From CAVZLD01 sp964522605 (GTDB lineage Bacteria > Planctomycetota > Planctomycetia > Pirellulales > Pirellulaceae): DNA of 39,412 bases. The stretch covers positions 1 to 39,412 of the forward strand of contig CAZFWV010000025.1 of the NCBI GenBank assembly GCA_964522605.1, in the 5' to 3' direction. A program made the translations under genes and the position numbers. The notes beneath the pieces are model-generated. The model worked only from the letters and a program-made list of their open reading frames with translations, was not told the origin of the DNA and ran no database searches. Within the stretch, counting starts at the first letter, position 1. The number at the start of each line of letters is the position of its first letter. Below, piece after piece: positions 1 through 8,761 of this stretch.

Positions 1-80
1 CTGCAGTCTCCAGTCTGCAGTCTCCAGTCTGCAGTCTCCAGTCTGCAGTCTCCAGCCTGCAGCCCGCAGCCTGCAGCCTC
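1..80. repeat. Heptamer-based tandem repeat (minisatellite)
   Basis: Four near-perfect copies of a 14-base unit (CTGCAGTCTCCAGT, positions 1-56) are followed by degenerate 7-base units CTGCAGC, CCGCAGC, CTGCAGC. The 14-mer is itself two related heptamers, so the basic period is 7. The array starts at the window edge, so its full length is unknown. It ends two bases before the stop codon of the acyltransferase gene. There are no spacers, so it is not a CRISPR. Heptamers of the same family border the scaffold gap at 5154. Confidence 0.9.
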
Positions 81-81
81 T

Positions 82-879
82 TCACGCCGCCGAGCGTGGC
101 GAGGGCACAGCAGCGCAGCGGACCCGCGGACGTCCGCTGGGTGGACGATGATGGGTTGATCCTTGACAGGCGGGCTGACACCGGGCTGGGACCTGACCGA
201 TTTTCCGGGTTCCTGCGGCGGCCCAGGCCTCGGCTTCCCAAGTCAGTCGCAGCAGAACAGCCTCCACGCGCCTTCGATAATGTTCGATTGCGTGTCGAGA
301 GAGGCGGGGGGGAATCGACATCCGCGGACTGATGATGATCCGTCCCCGGCAGCCCGGTTGGGGCAGGGCGAAGCGATCCCAAGTCGGCATCTGCCAGACC
401 CGATCGTATCCGACCGCATAGGCGACAATCGGCAGCTGCAGGCGGGACGACAGATAGATCGGTCCGGGTGCGAGCTGACGTCGTGGGCCTCGCGGACCAT
501 CACACGCGATCCCCAGATTCCGTGTCCCGTGACGGCGCATCAATTCAAGTAACGCCTGCCCGCCGCCGCGATTGGTGGAACCTCGGACGGTGCGGAATCC
601 CAGATGACGTGCCGCCTCGGATAGCCACTCGGCGTCGCGATGCCGACTCGTGAGGATCGCCGAGTTCGTGCGGCCTCGCAGGTAGAACGGGGCCAGCAGG
701 TATTCGTGCCAGAAGATGCAGATCACGGGTCCGATGTAGTCTTCGCGGACCGGATCGACCGTGGGATCGTACAGCACCGACTGGAAGTCGATCGAACTCA
801 TCCAGGTTCGGACGGCCATCGCAGCGGAGAGACCGCCCAGTTTTCTGACCGTCGCACTCCGGTTCCAGTTGACCCTCAT
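82..879 (-). CDS. DUF374-type lysophospholipid acyltransferase family protein
   Basis: This 265-residue protein resembles the DUF374 branch of the lysophospholipid acyltransferase (LPLAT) superfamily, which is thought to transfer acyl chains to lipid or lipid A-like acceptors at the inner membrane. Visible family features are FWHE near residue 57, SRHRDAEW near 78, RTVRGSTNRGG near 96-106, the core CDGPRGPRR near 126-134, and TWDRFALPQP near 167-176. The ATG at 879 has AGGAGGT four bases upstream, which fixes the start. It lies 45 bases downstream of dapF and is probably co-transcribed with it. The last 45 or so residues are rich in Pro, Arg and Ala, look unconserved, and run up to the tandem repeat. 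The exact acyl acceptor cannot be told from sequence. Confidence 0.85.
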   Translation of the reverse strand: MRVNWNRSATVRKLGGLSAAMAVRTWMSSIDFQSVLYDPTVDPVREDYIGPVICIFWHEYLLAPFYLRGRTNSAILTSRHRDAEWLSEAARHLGFRTVRGSTNRGGGQALLELMRRHGTRNLGIACDGPRGPRRQLAPGPIYLSSRLQLPIVAYAVGYDRVWQMPTWDRFALPQPGCRGRIIISPRMSIPPRLSRHAIEHYRRRVEAVLLRLTWEAEAWAAAGTRKIGQVPARCQPACQGSTHHRPPSGRPRVRCAAVPSPRSAA

Positions 880-924
880 TCCGACCTCCTTGTCGTTGTC
901 ATGCCCGAGGTGGACGCGGCTGTG

Positions 925-1764
925 TTACGTCGTCGGCCAATCGCCGCTGAAGACCTCCTCCGCCGGTCCCATCATATATACGTGATTGTCTCGCTCGTGC
1001 CATTCCAGTTCGAGATCACCGCCGAGCAGGTGAACGACCAATTGCCGGTCCGTTCGGCCAGTCAGCACTCCTGCGACGCAGACCGCACTGGCGCCGGTTC
1101 CACAGGCGAGCGTCTCGCCACTTCCCCTTTCCCACGTCCGCTGTCGAACCTCGCGCGAGGACTGGATTTGAACAAACTCCACATTCACCCGTTGTGGAAA
1201 ATGAGTGTGCCTCTCGATTTGGGGACCGATGTCGCGGACCAGCGAATCCGTCAGTTCGTCGACGTAGGTCACGCAATGCGGATTACCCATGGAAACGCAG
1301 GTCACTTCCATCGACTGGTCGTTCAGCGGCAGGACGGCGTCGACCACAGGATTTCCAGGAAGGCGGGTCGGGATGCGTTCGGCCTCCAGAATCGGCTCCC
1401 CCATGTCGACCCGCACGCGTCGAACGACGCCTTCGTGGGTTTCCAGGTCGACCCACAGCACGCCGGCGCCGGTCTCGATCGGCATCCTCGGTCGGCGGCA
1501 GATTCCGTGATCGTAAAGGTACTTGGCGAAGCAACGAATTCCATTGCCGCACATTTCCGCTTCCGAGCCGTCGGCGTTGAACATGCGCATCCGTGCCGCG
1601 GCGGTCGTCGAGGGGACGATCAGGATCAGCCCGTCCGAGCCGACGCCGAAGTGTCGATCGGACATCTGGCGCGCCAATTCCGGCAGATCATGGGGCAGCG
1701 ATTGATTTGCGGTTTCGACGAACAGATAGTCGTTTCCCGCCCCGTGCATCTTGGTGAATCGCAT
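925..1764 (-). CDS. dapF: Diaminopimelate epimerase
   Basis: DapF converts LL-diaminopimelate to the meso form, the last step before the lysine and peptidoglycan branch. The 279-residue length is normal for the family. Both halves of the two-base active site are present: Cys72 in EMCGNGIRC and Cys221 in LACGTGAS. The N-terminal MHGAGNDYL and the substrate-binding MGNPHCV near residue 159 are also seen. The ATG at 1764 gives the expected MRFTKMHG start. The gene begins 27 bases after the AsmA-like gene stops and is followed after 45 bases by the acyltransferase, so the three probably form one minus-strand operon around envelope building. Meso-diaminopimelate production suggests this organism makes peptidoglycan. 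Confidence 0.96.
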   Translation of the reverse strand: MRFTKMHGAGNDYLFVETANQSLPHDLPELARQMSDRHFGVGSDGLILIVPSTTAAARMRMFNADGSEAEMCGNGIRCFAKYLYDHGICRRPRMPIETGAGVLWVDLETHEGVVRRVRVDMGEPILEAERIPTRLPGNPVVDAVLPLNDQSMEVTCVSMGNPHCVTYVDELTDSLVRDIGPQIERHTHFPQRVNVEFVQIQSSREVRQRTWERGSGETLACGTGASAVCVAGVLTGRTDRQLVVHLLGGDLELEWHERDNHVYMMGPAEEVFSGDWPTT

Positions 1765-1791
1765 CTGCAGGCTCCCGCGCGCTCCGGTTTT

Positions 1792-4700
1792 CTACCGATT
1801 CCACTTCCACCAACTGCGTCCCAACATCGGAGTGCTGTTGGTTTTTTCCGGGTTGCGACCCGCGTAGGCAGCCAACTCCGGGAACAGTTGCTGCAAAGTT
1901 TCATTCAAACCTGGCAGCACTTCCTGGGTCGTGACCGGATCATCAAGTGTCCCGTCGACGTGAATCCTCAAAAACTGTCGACTGGCTTCGCCCAGGATCG
2001 GTCGGACGAGGGGACTCCACAATTGCTCGCGGCCGACAATCGAGTAGAAATCCAGGTTTAACTGTCGGTTGAGCCCCATCTCGCCAATGCCCTTCAATGT
2101 TATCGCGTCTCCCCTCAAATCGAAACGGTCAAAGTAAATGTGGTCCCCTCGAATTTGGAAGGACACATCGCTGGAGGAAAAGGCCGTGGTATCTCGGTTG
2201 CCCGAGCTGAGCAGCTTCAGGAGGGCGAGCACGAGCGGAAGCTCATACAGATTGGCATCTCGAAGTTGAGCGGTGCCTTGACCGTTTAGCGTATGCGGAC
2301 CGAGCGCCGATCCCGTCAGGAAGATCTCGAGGAAGGCTTGGCCGGCGAGGTTTCCCTGACCGATTTGCGTGTCGCGTGCGATGTTCGACACATCGGCACT
2401 TGTCAGATTCGCGCGCAGACCAAACCGGGCTTCCGGATCGAGGCTCACTTCGGCGTCCAGACCAAGTTGCCCACCATAAACGCTGGCGACGAGCGGTTTC
2501 GCGCCATTCGGATTGCTGTCCGACGGCACACGCGCGCCGAGTGCCAGTCGTTGATTGTCGATCCACAGCGGACCCGCCAATCGCGTCAGTTGGATGTCCC
2601 GACAGACGAGCGAATCGACCTGCAGACTGCCTCGCGACCAGAACTGGCGACCGTCGTGGTGGCCACGAAGTCGGACTTGTCCAAAGGCGTGCCGAATCGG
2701 CAGGCCTGCCGTAAAGCCCGCTTCTTCCGCGTTGATCAGCAGGTCCCAGCCGGCGGTGATCGGAAGATCCGGCGAAATACGGGTCAGATGAAGTGCTCCC
2801 GCGATCGAAAAGGTCCCGGTCATTTGACGGGCCCGAAGCATCTCGGCGTGCCGCGACTGCATCGCGCTCAGCAGGTCTTCGTCGATCCGCAGATTGTCCA
2901 CCGCCAGGTCGGTCAACTGGATTCGCCATTGCCTCGATTGTGCCCGCTCCGCATTCAGATTGGCGCGCAGTCGCGTGTTTCCGTGACGTCCGGAAAGTCC
3001 CTGAACCGCGAGGGCACCATTGGCCCATTGAATCTGTCCGCGCAGATTGCTCACGCGATAGGGAAACCAGACGGGTCGGATTTGGAGTCCCGCCGGATTC
3101 GACAGCGAACCCGACTGCTCGACCTGCTTCGCACGGACCTCCACTAGCGGTTGGGCGGCTGCCGCGGAGTGATGCAAGTCGATCTCGAGCTCGTCGAGCG
3201 TTCCCTGCAGTTGAAGGTCTCGCCACAACTGCTGCAGTTCCGGCTGGACCGCACGCTGCAGTTCTCCGTCGAGGACCACGTCTTGAGCCCGAAACTGGAG
3301 CGTCAATGGACGCAAAGGTTGGTCCGCCATCCAGACACCATCACAGGTGATCCGGCAATGATCGTTCCAGCCCTGTAGCTCGTGAAACCGCCAGCGGCCT
3401 TCCTGACACTCGATCTTCCCGCGAATATTTCCAATCGGGTAGGGAAACGCATCGTAGTTGATCCAGCCATCATGGATTTCGACCGTCAGATAGGGCGTCA
3501 CTGCCGGCGCGGTGGGATCATCACGCTGATATCGCGCCCAGAAGCCGATCTGACCGCGCGGTCGCAGCCGTTGCAGGAACTGCTGCGCCGTATCGGGTAA
3601 TGCCGCGATCAAGGCTTCATCGATCGCCTTCCACCGCGTGGTGCCCACTTCCCACCAGCCCGTGGCGTTGGGGCCTGGCTGGCGGATGGAACCCTTCATC
3701 GTGATCGGGGTCCCTCCCGCTGCCCCATTCAGGTCGAAATTCAAGACCTGTTGCTGAAACCGAACGGTTCCTTCGCAGTGCGTAACCGGATAGGGAAATT
3801 GGGAGTGCAACAGGGTCAGATCGTGGCACGTCAAATCGGCGACCGAGTCCCACTGCGATCCGTCATACAGCAATTGCAGATTCCCGCTGACCTGGCCGAC
3901 AACCTGACATTTTTCCCATGCCTGCCGCAAACTGGTGGGAAATAAGGCGACCAGTCTCGGGGCAACCTCCACGTGGTCCGCTTGGACCGACAGCGTCAGC
4001 GGTCCACTCAGGTTGTGCCCTGCTGCGCGCAGAGAGGCCTGCAGTCGGCCCTCGCCTAACTGGGCGGAGATCTGCGGCACCAAAACACCTTGATTGTCAA
4101 CCTGGAATTCCCCCTCAAGGTTTGACAGCGACGGTTGCGTCGACTGCGTAAGCCACGAGCCTTCGACTAACTGGCCGGCGATCCAATAATCCAATGGCTC
4201 CGTCGCCGTCGTCTGCGATACCCGAAACTTCAGTTGCGACTCGGCGCGCAGTGGACTCAGCCGCTGCAGCTTTGCTCCAAATTCCACGGGCAAGGCTGCC
4301 AGCAGGGCAGGCGACCATTGAAGCGCGTCCACGTCGCCCTGAACCGACCAGGCGCCGTCCCACGTTCGCATCGCTCCCCGCAACCTCACCTGGCGACTAT
4401 GGTCCGTCGTAAAGGCTCCCTGAAAACCGATCAGCACCGCGTTAGCCCGCTGATCATCCAATCGTTTCATTCGAATTCGCGTGCTCATTTCGCGACAGGT
4501 CAGCCGACGCGGTTGATCGGATGAACGGTCCAATAACTCGAGCACGCCCTTCTCGACGAGTACTTCCGGAAGAGGATCGGGAGGCTTGGTGAATTGCGGA
4601 GGCGGCCACAGACTCGTCAGATTCCAGTGTCCGCCTCGGTCCCGCGTTCCGCGCAGCGTCAACCCGCGGATCTGAATCTGACGAACACACAGCTTACCCT

Positions 4701-5034
4701 TCACCAGATCCGCGACATGCGGATCACAGAGCAACAGCAGCTCCTCGATCTGGATCAGAGGCGCCCCCGAGGTGGAGCCTGTTTCGTTCGATTCGTAAAG
4801 CGCAACCTTCCGCAGTCGGATTCCCTCCCCCTTGAGAAATCGGGCGGATCCAATTTTGGGGACCAAATGCGGGTAATGCGCCGCCATCCGCGCATGAAAC
4901 ACGCGGAGAATTTCCTCGTCGACGCGGTGGAAGTAATACCATCCGACACATAGCGCAGCGACAAGCGTACTGAGTGTTATCCACGTCAGTAGCGACCACA
5001 CGAGTCTGGATAGTCGTCCGACGAAGCTAGGCAT
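1792..5034 (-). CDS. Large AsmA-like membrane-anchored protein
   Basis: This 1080-residue protein has a short cytoplasmic N terminus, one transmembrane helix (about residues 14-33) and a very long periplasmic part rich in beta-type repeats. The layout matches the AsmA/TamB/YhdP superfamily, whose members form long hydrophobic grooves thought to carry phospholipids between inner and outer membranes. The C-terminal 200 residues (from LNGQGTAQLRDANLYELPL to LRIHVDGTLDDP) look like the AsmA-like C-terminal region: a conserved 'G.g...l.~a.l..~P' stretch followed by 'v.G.l..P'. The ATG at 5034 gives a basic residue before the membrane helix. It is the first gene of the set with dapF and the acyltransferase, which fits a role in envelope lipids. 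The exact cargo is unknown. Confidence 0.8.
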   Translation of the reverse strand: MPSFVGRLSRLVWSLLTWITLSTLVAALCVGWYYFHRVDEEILRVFHARMAAHYPHLVPKIGSARFLKGEGIRLRKVALYESNETGSTSGAPLIQIEELLLLCDPHVADLVKGKLCVRQIQIRGLTLRGTRDRGGHWNLTSLWPPPQFTKPPDPLPEVLVEKGVLELLDRSSDQPRRLTCREMSTRIRMKRLDDQRANAVLIGFQGAFTTDHSRQVRLRGAMRTWDGAWSVQGDVDALQWSPALLAALPVEFGAKLQRLSPLRAESQLKFRVSQTTATEPLDYWIAGQLVEGSWLTQSTQPSLSNLEGEFQVDNQGVLVPQISAQLGEGRLQASLRAAGHNLSGPLTLSVQADHVEVAPRLVALFPTSLRQAWEKCQVVGQVSGNLQLLYDGSQWDSVADLTCHDLTLLHSQFPYPVTHCEGTVRFQQQVLNFDLNGAAGGTPITMKGSIRQPGPNATGWWEVGTTRWKAIDEALIAALPDTAQQFLQRLRPRGQIGFWARYQRDDPTAPAVTPYLTVEIHDGWINYDAFPYPIGNIRGKIECQEGRWRFHELQGWNDHCRITCDGVWMADQPLRPLTLQFRAQDVVLDGELQRAVQPELQQLWRDLQLQGTLDELEIDLHHSAAAAQPLVEVRAKQVEQSGSLSNPAGLQIRPVWFPYRVSNLRGQIQWANGALAVQGLSGRHGNTRLRANLNAERAQSRQWRIQLTDLAVDNLRIDEDLLSAMQSRHAEMLRARQMTGTFSIAGALHLTRISPDLPITAGWDLLINAEEAGFTAGLPIRHAFGQVRLRGHHDGRQFWSRGSLQVDSLVCRDIQLTRLAGPLWIDNQRLALGARVPSDSNPNGAKPLVASVYGGQLGLDAEVSLDPEARFGLRANLTSADVSNIARDTQIGQGNLAGQAFLEIFLTGSALGPHTLNGQGTAQLRDANLYELPLVLALLKLLSSGNRDTTAFSSSDVSFQIRGDHIYFDRFDLRGDAITLKGIGEMGLNRQLNLDFYSIVGREQLWSPLVRPILGEASRQFLRIHVDGTLDDPVTTQEVLPGLNETLQQLFPELAAYAGRNPEKTNSTPMLGRSWWKWNR

Positions 5035-5135
5035 CCTGAATCCTGAACCGTCGACGCTGCGGTCTGCTCGGCCATCAACCGGCGCGCAAAAATAGCGGCG
5101 AATCGTAGGGGATGCGTTCCCCCGAGGTCAAGATG

Positions 5136-5153
5136 GGAGGCTGGAGGCTGGAG
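5136..5153. repeat. GGAGGCT heptamer repeat bordering the gap
   Basis: Two and a half copies of GGAGGCT run directly into the N tract. Read on the other strand the unit is AGCCTCC, the same heptamer family as the array at 1-80. The scaffold probably broke here because a longer array of this repeat could not be assembled. Confidence 0.75.
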
Positions 5154-5253
5154 NNNNNNNNNNNNNNNNNNNNNNNNNNNNNNNNNNNNNNNNNNNNNNN
5201 NNNNNNNNNNNNNNNNNNNNNNNNNNNNNNNNNNNNNNNNNNNNNNNNNNNNN
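5154..5253. other. Assembly gap of exactly 100 N
   Basis: All 100 bases are N, the conventional filler for a scaffold gap of unknown length. It lies between the tilS stop and the AsmA-like start codon. Together with its flanks (5035-5337) this region holds no gene that can be recognised. Missing genes inside the gap cannot be excluded. Confidence 0.97.
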
Positions 5254-5337
5254 CTGCTTGCCTAGTTTTCCTAGAGTGTTGCGGTGTGAGCTCGCGCGAC
5301 GCTTTGTCCGGGGATGATGGGTTGGAGCAAACAAGAA

Positions 5338-6393
5338 TCAGCTCGATGCTCCGCGGCACAGCGGTCCGACCAGACGCAGCAACTCGTCTTCTCGCTCGGC
5401 GCGAATTGCACCGGGCAAAGTCAGGGGGCGTGCAGACCGATTGTGCAGCAGGTGGGTGAGCTGCTGCCAACGCGAGAATCCCATTTGTCGCCGAGGCCAT
5501 CGGTTCTGGCGCCAAATCGTGACAAATAACTCTCGCTGAAGATGGGCGGTCAGTGCTTGCAGTGACGAGTGACAGCAAACTTCAACGACGATGGATCCTG
5601 AGCCGGTACGACGCTGCACATACTGATCGAATAGCGGGTTCAGGCAAGCTGCGAAGGAGCCTTGTGCTTCTCGAGCGATTCGGCTCAGTCGAATGAGCGC
5701 CTGACGAACGTGCGGATTCAACTGCTGTTCGATCTGGGGCAAGAGATCGTGGCGAAGCCGATTTCGTGTGAATCGTGGGTCGACATTCGTCTCATCTTGC
5801 CGGTATGGCTGATGTAATCGGTCCAGATAGGCGAGCACGTCGGACCGCGAGACGGACAGGAGCGGTCGGATGATCGTCACGGCTTCCGAGGCGCGTCGGA
5901 CGCGGGGAATTCCACCCAATCCGCTCAGGCCCGTGCCGCGAAGGACATGGTGCAACACGGTTTCGGCCTGGTCGTCGGCCGTGTGGCCGGTGGCCACATA
6001 GCGTGCCCCGGACCGCTCGGCGGCTTGGATCAGAAACCGATACCGCAGTTTGCGGGCGGCCGATTCCCAGCCGGTCCCTGGCTGATGCGCCGCGTATTCG
6101 TCTCGTGCCGCATGGCCGACTTCACAAGAGACGTTGAGCGTCTGACAGGTCTGTTGCACGAACTGCTGATCCGCGTTGGCGGCATGACCGCGCAGCCCGT
6201 GTTGAAAGTGAGCTACGCGGATGCGCGGGCGGTCGGGTTGAAGGGCGATCAGGCCGCGCAGCAAGGCGATGCTGTCGGGTCCACCCGAGACCGCAACGAG
6301 AACTGTACGATCTTGCCACGATGGGGTGGACCACGATTGGGCGAGTTGTTGTTCGAACGGATCGAGCCTCTGGTCCAAATCGTGCTCAGTCAT
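5338..6393 (-). CDS. tilS: tRNA(Ile)-lysidine synthetase
   Basis: TilS uses ATP to attach lysine to C34 of the tRNA-Ile CAU anticodon, switching both its codon and its charging from Met to Ile; it is normally essential. With the ATG at 6393 the protein has 351 residues and the PP-loop SGGPDS lies at residues 36-41, as usual for the family. Further family signs are HFQHGLRG, the ATGHTADDQAETVL motif, RPLL, and the NRLRHDLLP stretch. A GTG at 6474 would add 27 residues; neither start has a clear ribosome binding site, and the ATG is preferred from the PP-loop position. It is followed by the scaffold gap, so an operon with the AsmA-like gene is not certain. Confidence 0.92.
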   Translation of the reverse strand: MTEHDLDQRLDPFEQQLAQSWSTPSWQDRTVLVAVSGGPDSIALLRGLIALQPDRPRIRVAHFQHGLRGHAANADQQFVQQTCQTLNVSCEVGHAARDEYAAHQPGTGWESAARKLRYRFLIQAAERSGARYVATGHTADDQAETVLHHVLRGTGLSGLGGIPRVRRASEAVTIIRPLLSVSRSDVLAYLDRLHQPYRQDETNVDPRFTRNRLRHDLLPQIEQQLNPHVRQALIRLSRIAREAQGSFAACLNPLFDQYVQRRTGSGSIVVEVCCHSSLQALTAHLQRELFVTIWRQNRWPRRQMGFSRWQQLTHLLHNRSARPLTLPGAIRAEREDELLRLVGPLCRGASS

Positions 6394-7133
6394 CGGGTTG
6401 GGCCTGTCGGAGAACCGGCGGTTGGGCCAAGTCCGCAGGTTTCTGAGGAAAGAATCACTCGGTGCCGGGACCACCGCGGGACGCGTTGCAGATTACGGTG
6501 GCTCTGGTAACATACTACGAGTGGAAGTGCGGGCAATCCCTTGCTCCCGACTTCGACACCCCGGCAGCCTGCCGATCGTGGATGCGTTAAGCTTTGCGGT
6601 TTGCGGACGGGACCACGACGATTGGAAAACATGCTCAGGAATGTGGCCTTGAACCAACTCACGGTGATTGAGCGGATAACGCTGCTGTTCTTCTTCGGTC
6701 TGCTTGACTGGCTCGCGAAACACTTGCCGGACACCGTGGGGGTGTTGCGGCCGGTGGCAGCCGGTTCCAGCCGCAGGAGATCGGCGTGCGATGACCGCTC
6801 GGTGGTCGTGATTTCGGGAGTGGGTTGGATCTGCGGCGGACTTGATTTGACAGCTCCCCAGCCGCAACGGCGGCGCGGGAGCAGTCCGGCTCGATCAGGG
6901 TGGTTATCGATCTTTGGTCGGACACGTCGCGCCCGAGAACCGCGGGGCGCAGCCGACTAGACAAGCTGCGCGTCAAGACCTCGTGCCTCTTCTTCCTCGA
7001 GTCGTGTGAGACCGTAATCGCGGTCCATTTCTGTCCACGACGCAGCGCGGACCGGCCCTGAGTAGGTCAGGCCCGTTGGCTGGTGCTCCACCGCCGGTGG
7101 ATGCTGGGGGGACGTAGTGATAAGGAGGCCGAA
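6394..7133. other. Long non-coding stretch between tilS and rny
   Basis: About 740 bases between the divergent tilS and rny genes contain no reading frame resembling a known family; the frames present have arginine- and proline-rich shadow-like composition. The last 170 bases hold several possible stems: GTCGTG (about 6999) with CACGAC (7036-7041), GACCG with CGGTC around 7010-7025, CTGA with TCAG around 7058-7070, and CCACC/GGTGG around 7088-7100. This may be a structured 5' leader or small RNA of rny, but no known RNA family was recognised. Confidence 0.5.
7122..7128 (+). promoter_or_regulatory. Ribosome binding site deciding the rny start
   Basis: AAGGAGG lies five bases before the GTG at 7134. 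It selects this GTG over the upstream in-frame GTG at 7083 and the downstream ATG at 7164. A near-perfect Shine-Dalgarno site is unusual in this window, where many genes have none. Confidence 0.8.
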
Positions 7134-8717
7134 GTGTCCAACCCGTTCCCTCTCGGTGCGGTGATGAATCCCATTGTCGTAAGTGTTTTGAGTGCCGTGG
7201 TGGGAGCCACGCTGGCGTTTATCGCCGTTCGACTGCTGGACCGACTGCGCCGACGCGACGCAGAGTCGGAAGCCCAGATGATTCTGGAGCGCGCTCGAAT
7301 CGACAGTTCCAACTTGATCAAAGAGGCGGAACTGCGAGTCAAGGAGGAGAGTATCCAGCAGAAGGCGGAAATGGATCGTGAACTGAACAAGTTGCGCGAT
7401 CAGTTGCGCGAACGAGAGCGTTCGCTGGACAAGCGACAGGAGGCGGTCGAACAACAGACCGAATACCTGCGAAAGCAGGAACGGATTGTGGAATCGACGC
7501 AACGGCGGCTAACGGAGAAGATCGCCGATACGGAAAAACGCAATCTCGATCTCTCGAAACTGTTGGATCTGCAGCGTCAAACGCTGCACGAGCTGAGTGG
7601 ACTCAGTCGCGGTGAGGCCGAGGCGCGTCTCTTGGCAATGCTGGAAAAAGAGCTCCAACATGAAACAGGGGCCGTGATTCTGCGTCACCAGAAGAAGATT
7701 GAGGAGACGTGTCGTCAGCAGTCCCGGGAGTTGTTGGTGACGGCCTTGCAGCGGTACGCGGCCGCGCACACTGCCGAATCGACCACAAGTAGTGTCGATA
7801 TCCCGAATGATGAAATGAAGGGGCGGATCATCGGGCGCGAAGGCCGGAATATCCGCTCCTTCGAAAAGGAAACGGGCGTCGATGTCATTATCGACGATAC
7901 GCCCGGCGTGGTCATTGTCAGCGCCTTCGATCCGGTGCGCAGAGAAGTCGCGCGGCAGTCCCTCATCAAGCTGATCGCGGACGGTCGGATTCATCCTTCG
8001 CGGATTGAAGAAATCGTTGCGGAAACCCGCAATGAAATTGAACAGTACGTGCAGAAGCAGGGGGAAGAGGCGGCGCGGGAAGTCGATATTGTCGGCTTAC
8101 ATCCGCGCGTGACCAACATGTTGGGACGGCTCTGCTTCCGTACCAGCTACAGCCAAAACGTGCTGCGTCATTCGATAGAAGTTGCCTTCATTTCCGGCAT
8201 GCTCGCCGAAATGGTCGGATTGGACGGTAGCCTCGCGCGCCGTTGCGGATTACTCCACGATATTGGCAAGGCGGCGGATCATGAAATGGAAGGGGGACAT
8301 CCGAAGATCGGTGCGGATCTGTTGAAACGCCACGGGGAATGTCCGGAGGTGGTCCATGCGGCCCTCGGCCATCACGACGAGATCGTTTCCGAGTATCCTT
8401 ACACCGTCCTGGTCGCGACCGCGGACGCCTGCAGCGCCTCGCGTCCCGGGGCGCGGCGCGAGACGCTGGAACGCTATATCAAACGCATGGAAGAACTCGA
8501 GTCGATCGCCAGTGGTTTCCAGGGCGTCGAACAGGCGTTCGCCATTCAGGCCGGACGCGAGCTGCGCGTGCTCGCCAATTCGCGGGAAACCGACGACGAA
8601 GGTGCGGCGAAAATCTCACGCGACATTGCGAAAGCCTTTGAAGAACAGTTGACCTACCCAGGAGAGATCAAGGTCACCGTCGTGCGGGAGTCGCGGTTTA
8701 CCGAAATCGCCCGCTAA
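7134..8717 (+). CDS. rny: Ribonuclease Y
   Basis: RNase Y is a membrane-bound endoribonuclease that starts mRNA decay. The 527-residue protein has all family parts in order: an N-terminal membrane helix (about residues 12-34), a long charged coiled coil (about 40-200), a KH RNA-binding domain starting at about residue 222 with GRIIGREGRNIR, and an HD hydrolase domain with His346 and the metal-binding pair His375-Asp376 in LLHDIGK. The C-terminal region (KAFEEQLTYPGEIKVTVVRE) is typical. The start is set by AAGGAGG. The YmdB-type phosphoesterase gene follows after 44 bases, a pairing also known in Bacillus, so the two are probably co-transcribed. Confidence 0.96.
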   Translation: MSNPFPLGAVMNPIVVSVLSAVVGATLAFIAVRLLDRLRRRDAESEAQMILERARIDSSNLIKEAELRVKEESIQQKAEMDRELNKLRDQLRERERSLDKRQEAVEQQTEYLRKQERIVESTQRRLTEKIADTEKRNLDLSKLLDLQRQTLHELSGLSRGEAEARLLAMLEKELQHETGAVILRHQKKIEETCRQQSRELLVTALQRYAAAHTAESTTSSVDIPNDEMKGRIIGREGRNIRSFEKETGVDVIIDDTPGVVIVSAFDPVRREVARQSLIKLIADGRIHPSRIEEIVAETRNEIEQYVQKQGEEAAREVDIVGLHPRVTNMLGRLCFRTSYSQNVLRHSIEVAFISGMLAEMVGLDGSLARRCGLLHDIGKAADHEMEGGHPKIGADLLKRHGECPEVVHAALGHHDEIVSEYPYTVLVATADACSASRPGARRETLERYIKRMEELESIASGFQGVEQAFAIQAGRELRVLANSRETDDEGAAKISRDIAKAFEEQLTYPGEIKVTVVRESRFTEIAR

Positions 8718-8761
8718 CGCAGCACCAGATCGGCACCTCGTTCGTCGGAAAGTCATTCTCC

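Noticed and set aside
1..80. Possible CRISPR array
   Set aside because: The units are only 7 or 14 bases and directly adjacent, with no spacers and no cas genes.
640..2061. 473-codon plus-strand open frame
   Set aside because: It is antisense to dapF and the acyltransferase, which have clear family motifs; the translation is rich in Arg, His and Asp and resembles no family.
2243..3226. 327-codon minus-strand open frame
   Set aside because: It lies inside the AsmA-like gene in another frame and has shadow-type Arg/Ser/Gly-rich composition.
6605..6800. Possible 6S RNA, because of the CCTTGAACCAA stretch near 6647
   Set aside because: No closing stem and central bubble could be traced; the similarity is short and may be chance.
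6541..6960. 139-codon plus-strand open frame upstream of rny
   Set aside because: Composition is arginine-rich with no hydrophobic pattern or family motif, and no ribosome binding site is seen; kept as non-coding. A tiny gene in this region cannot be fully excluded.
7050..7080. Possible SRP RNA, because of AGGTCAGG near 7062
   Set aside because: The conserved GGAA and GCAG elements of the SRP RNA tip are absent.
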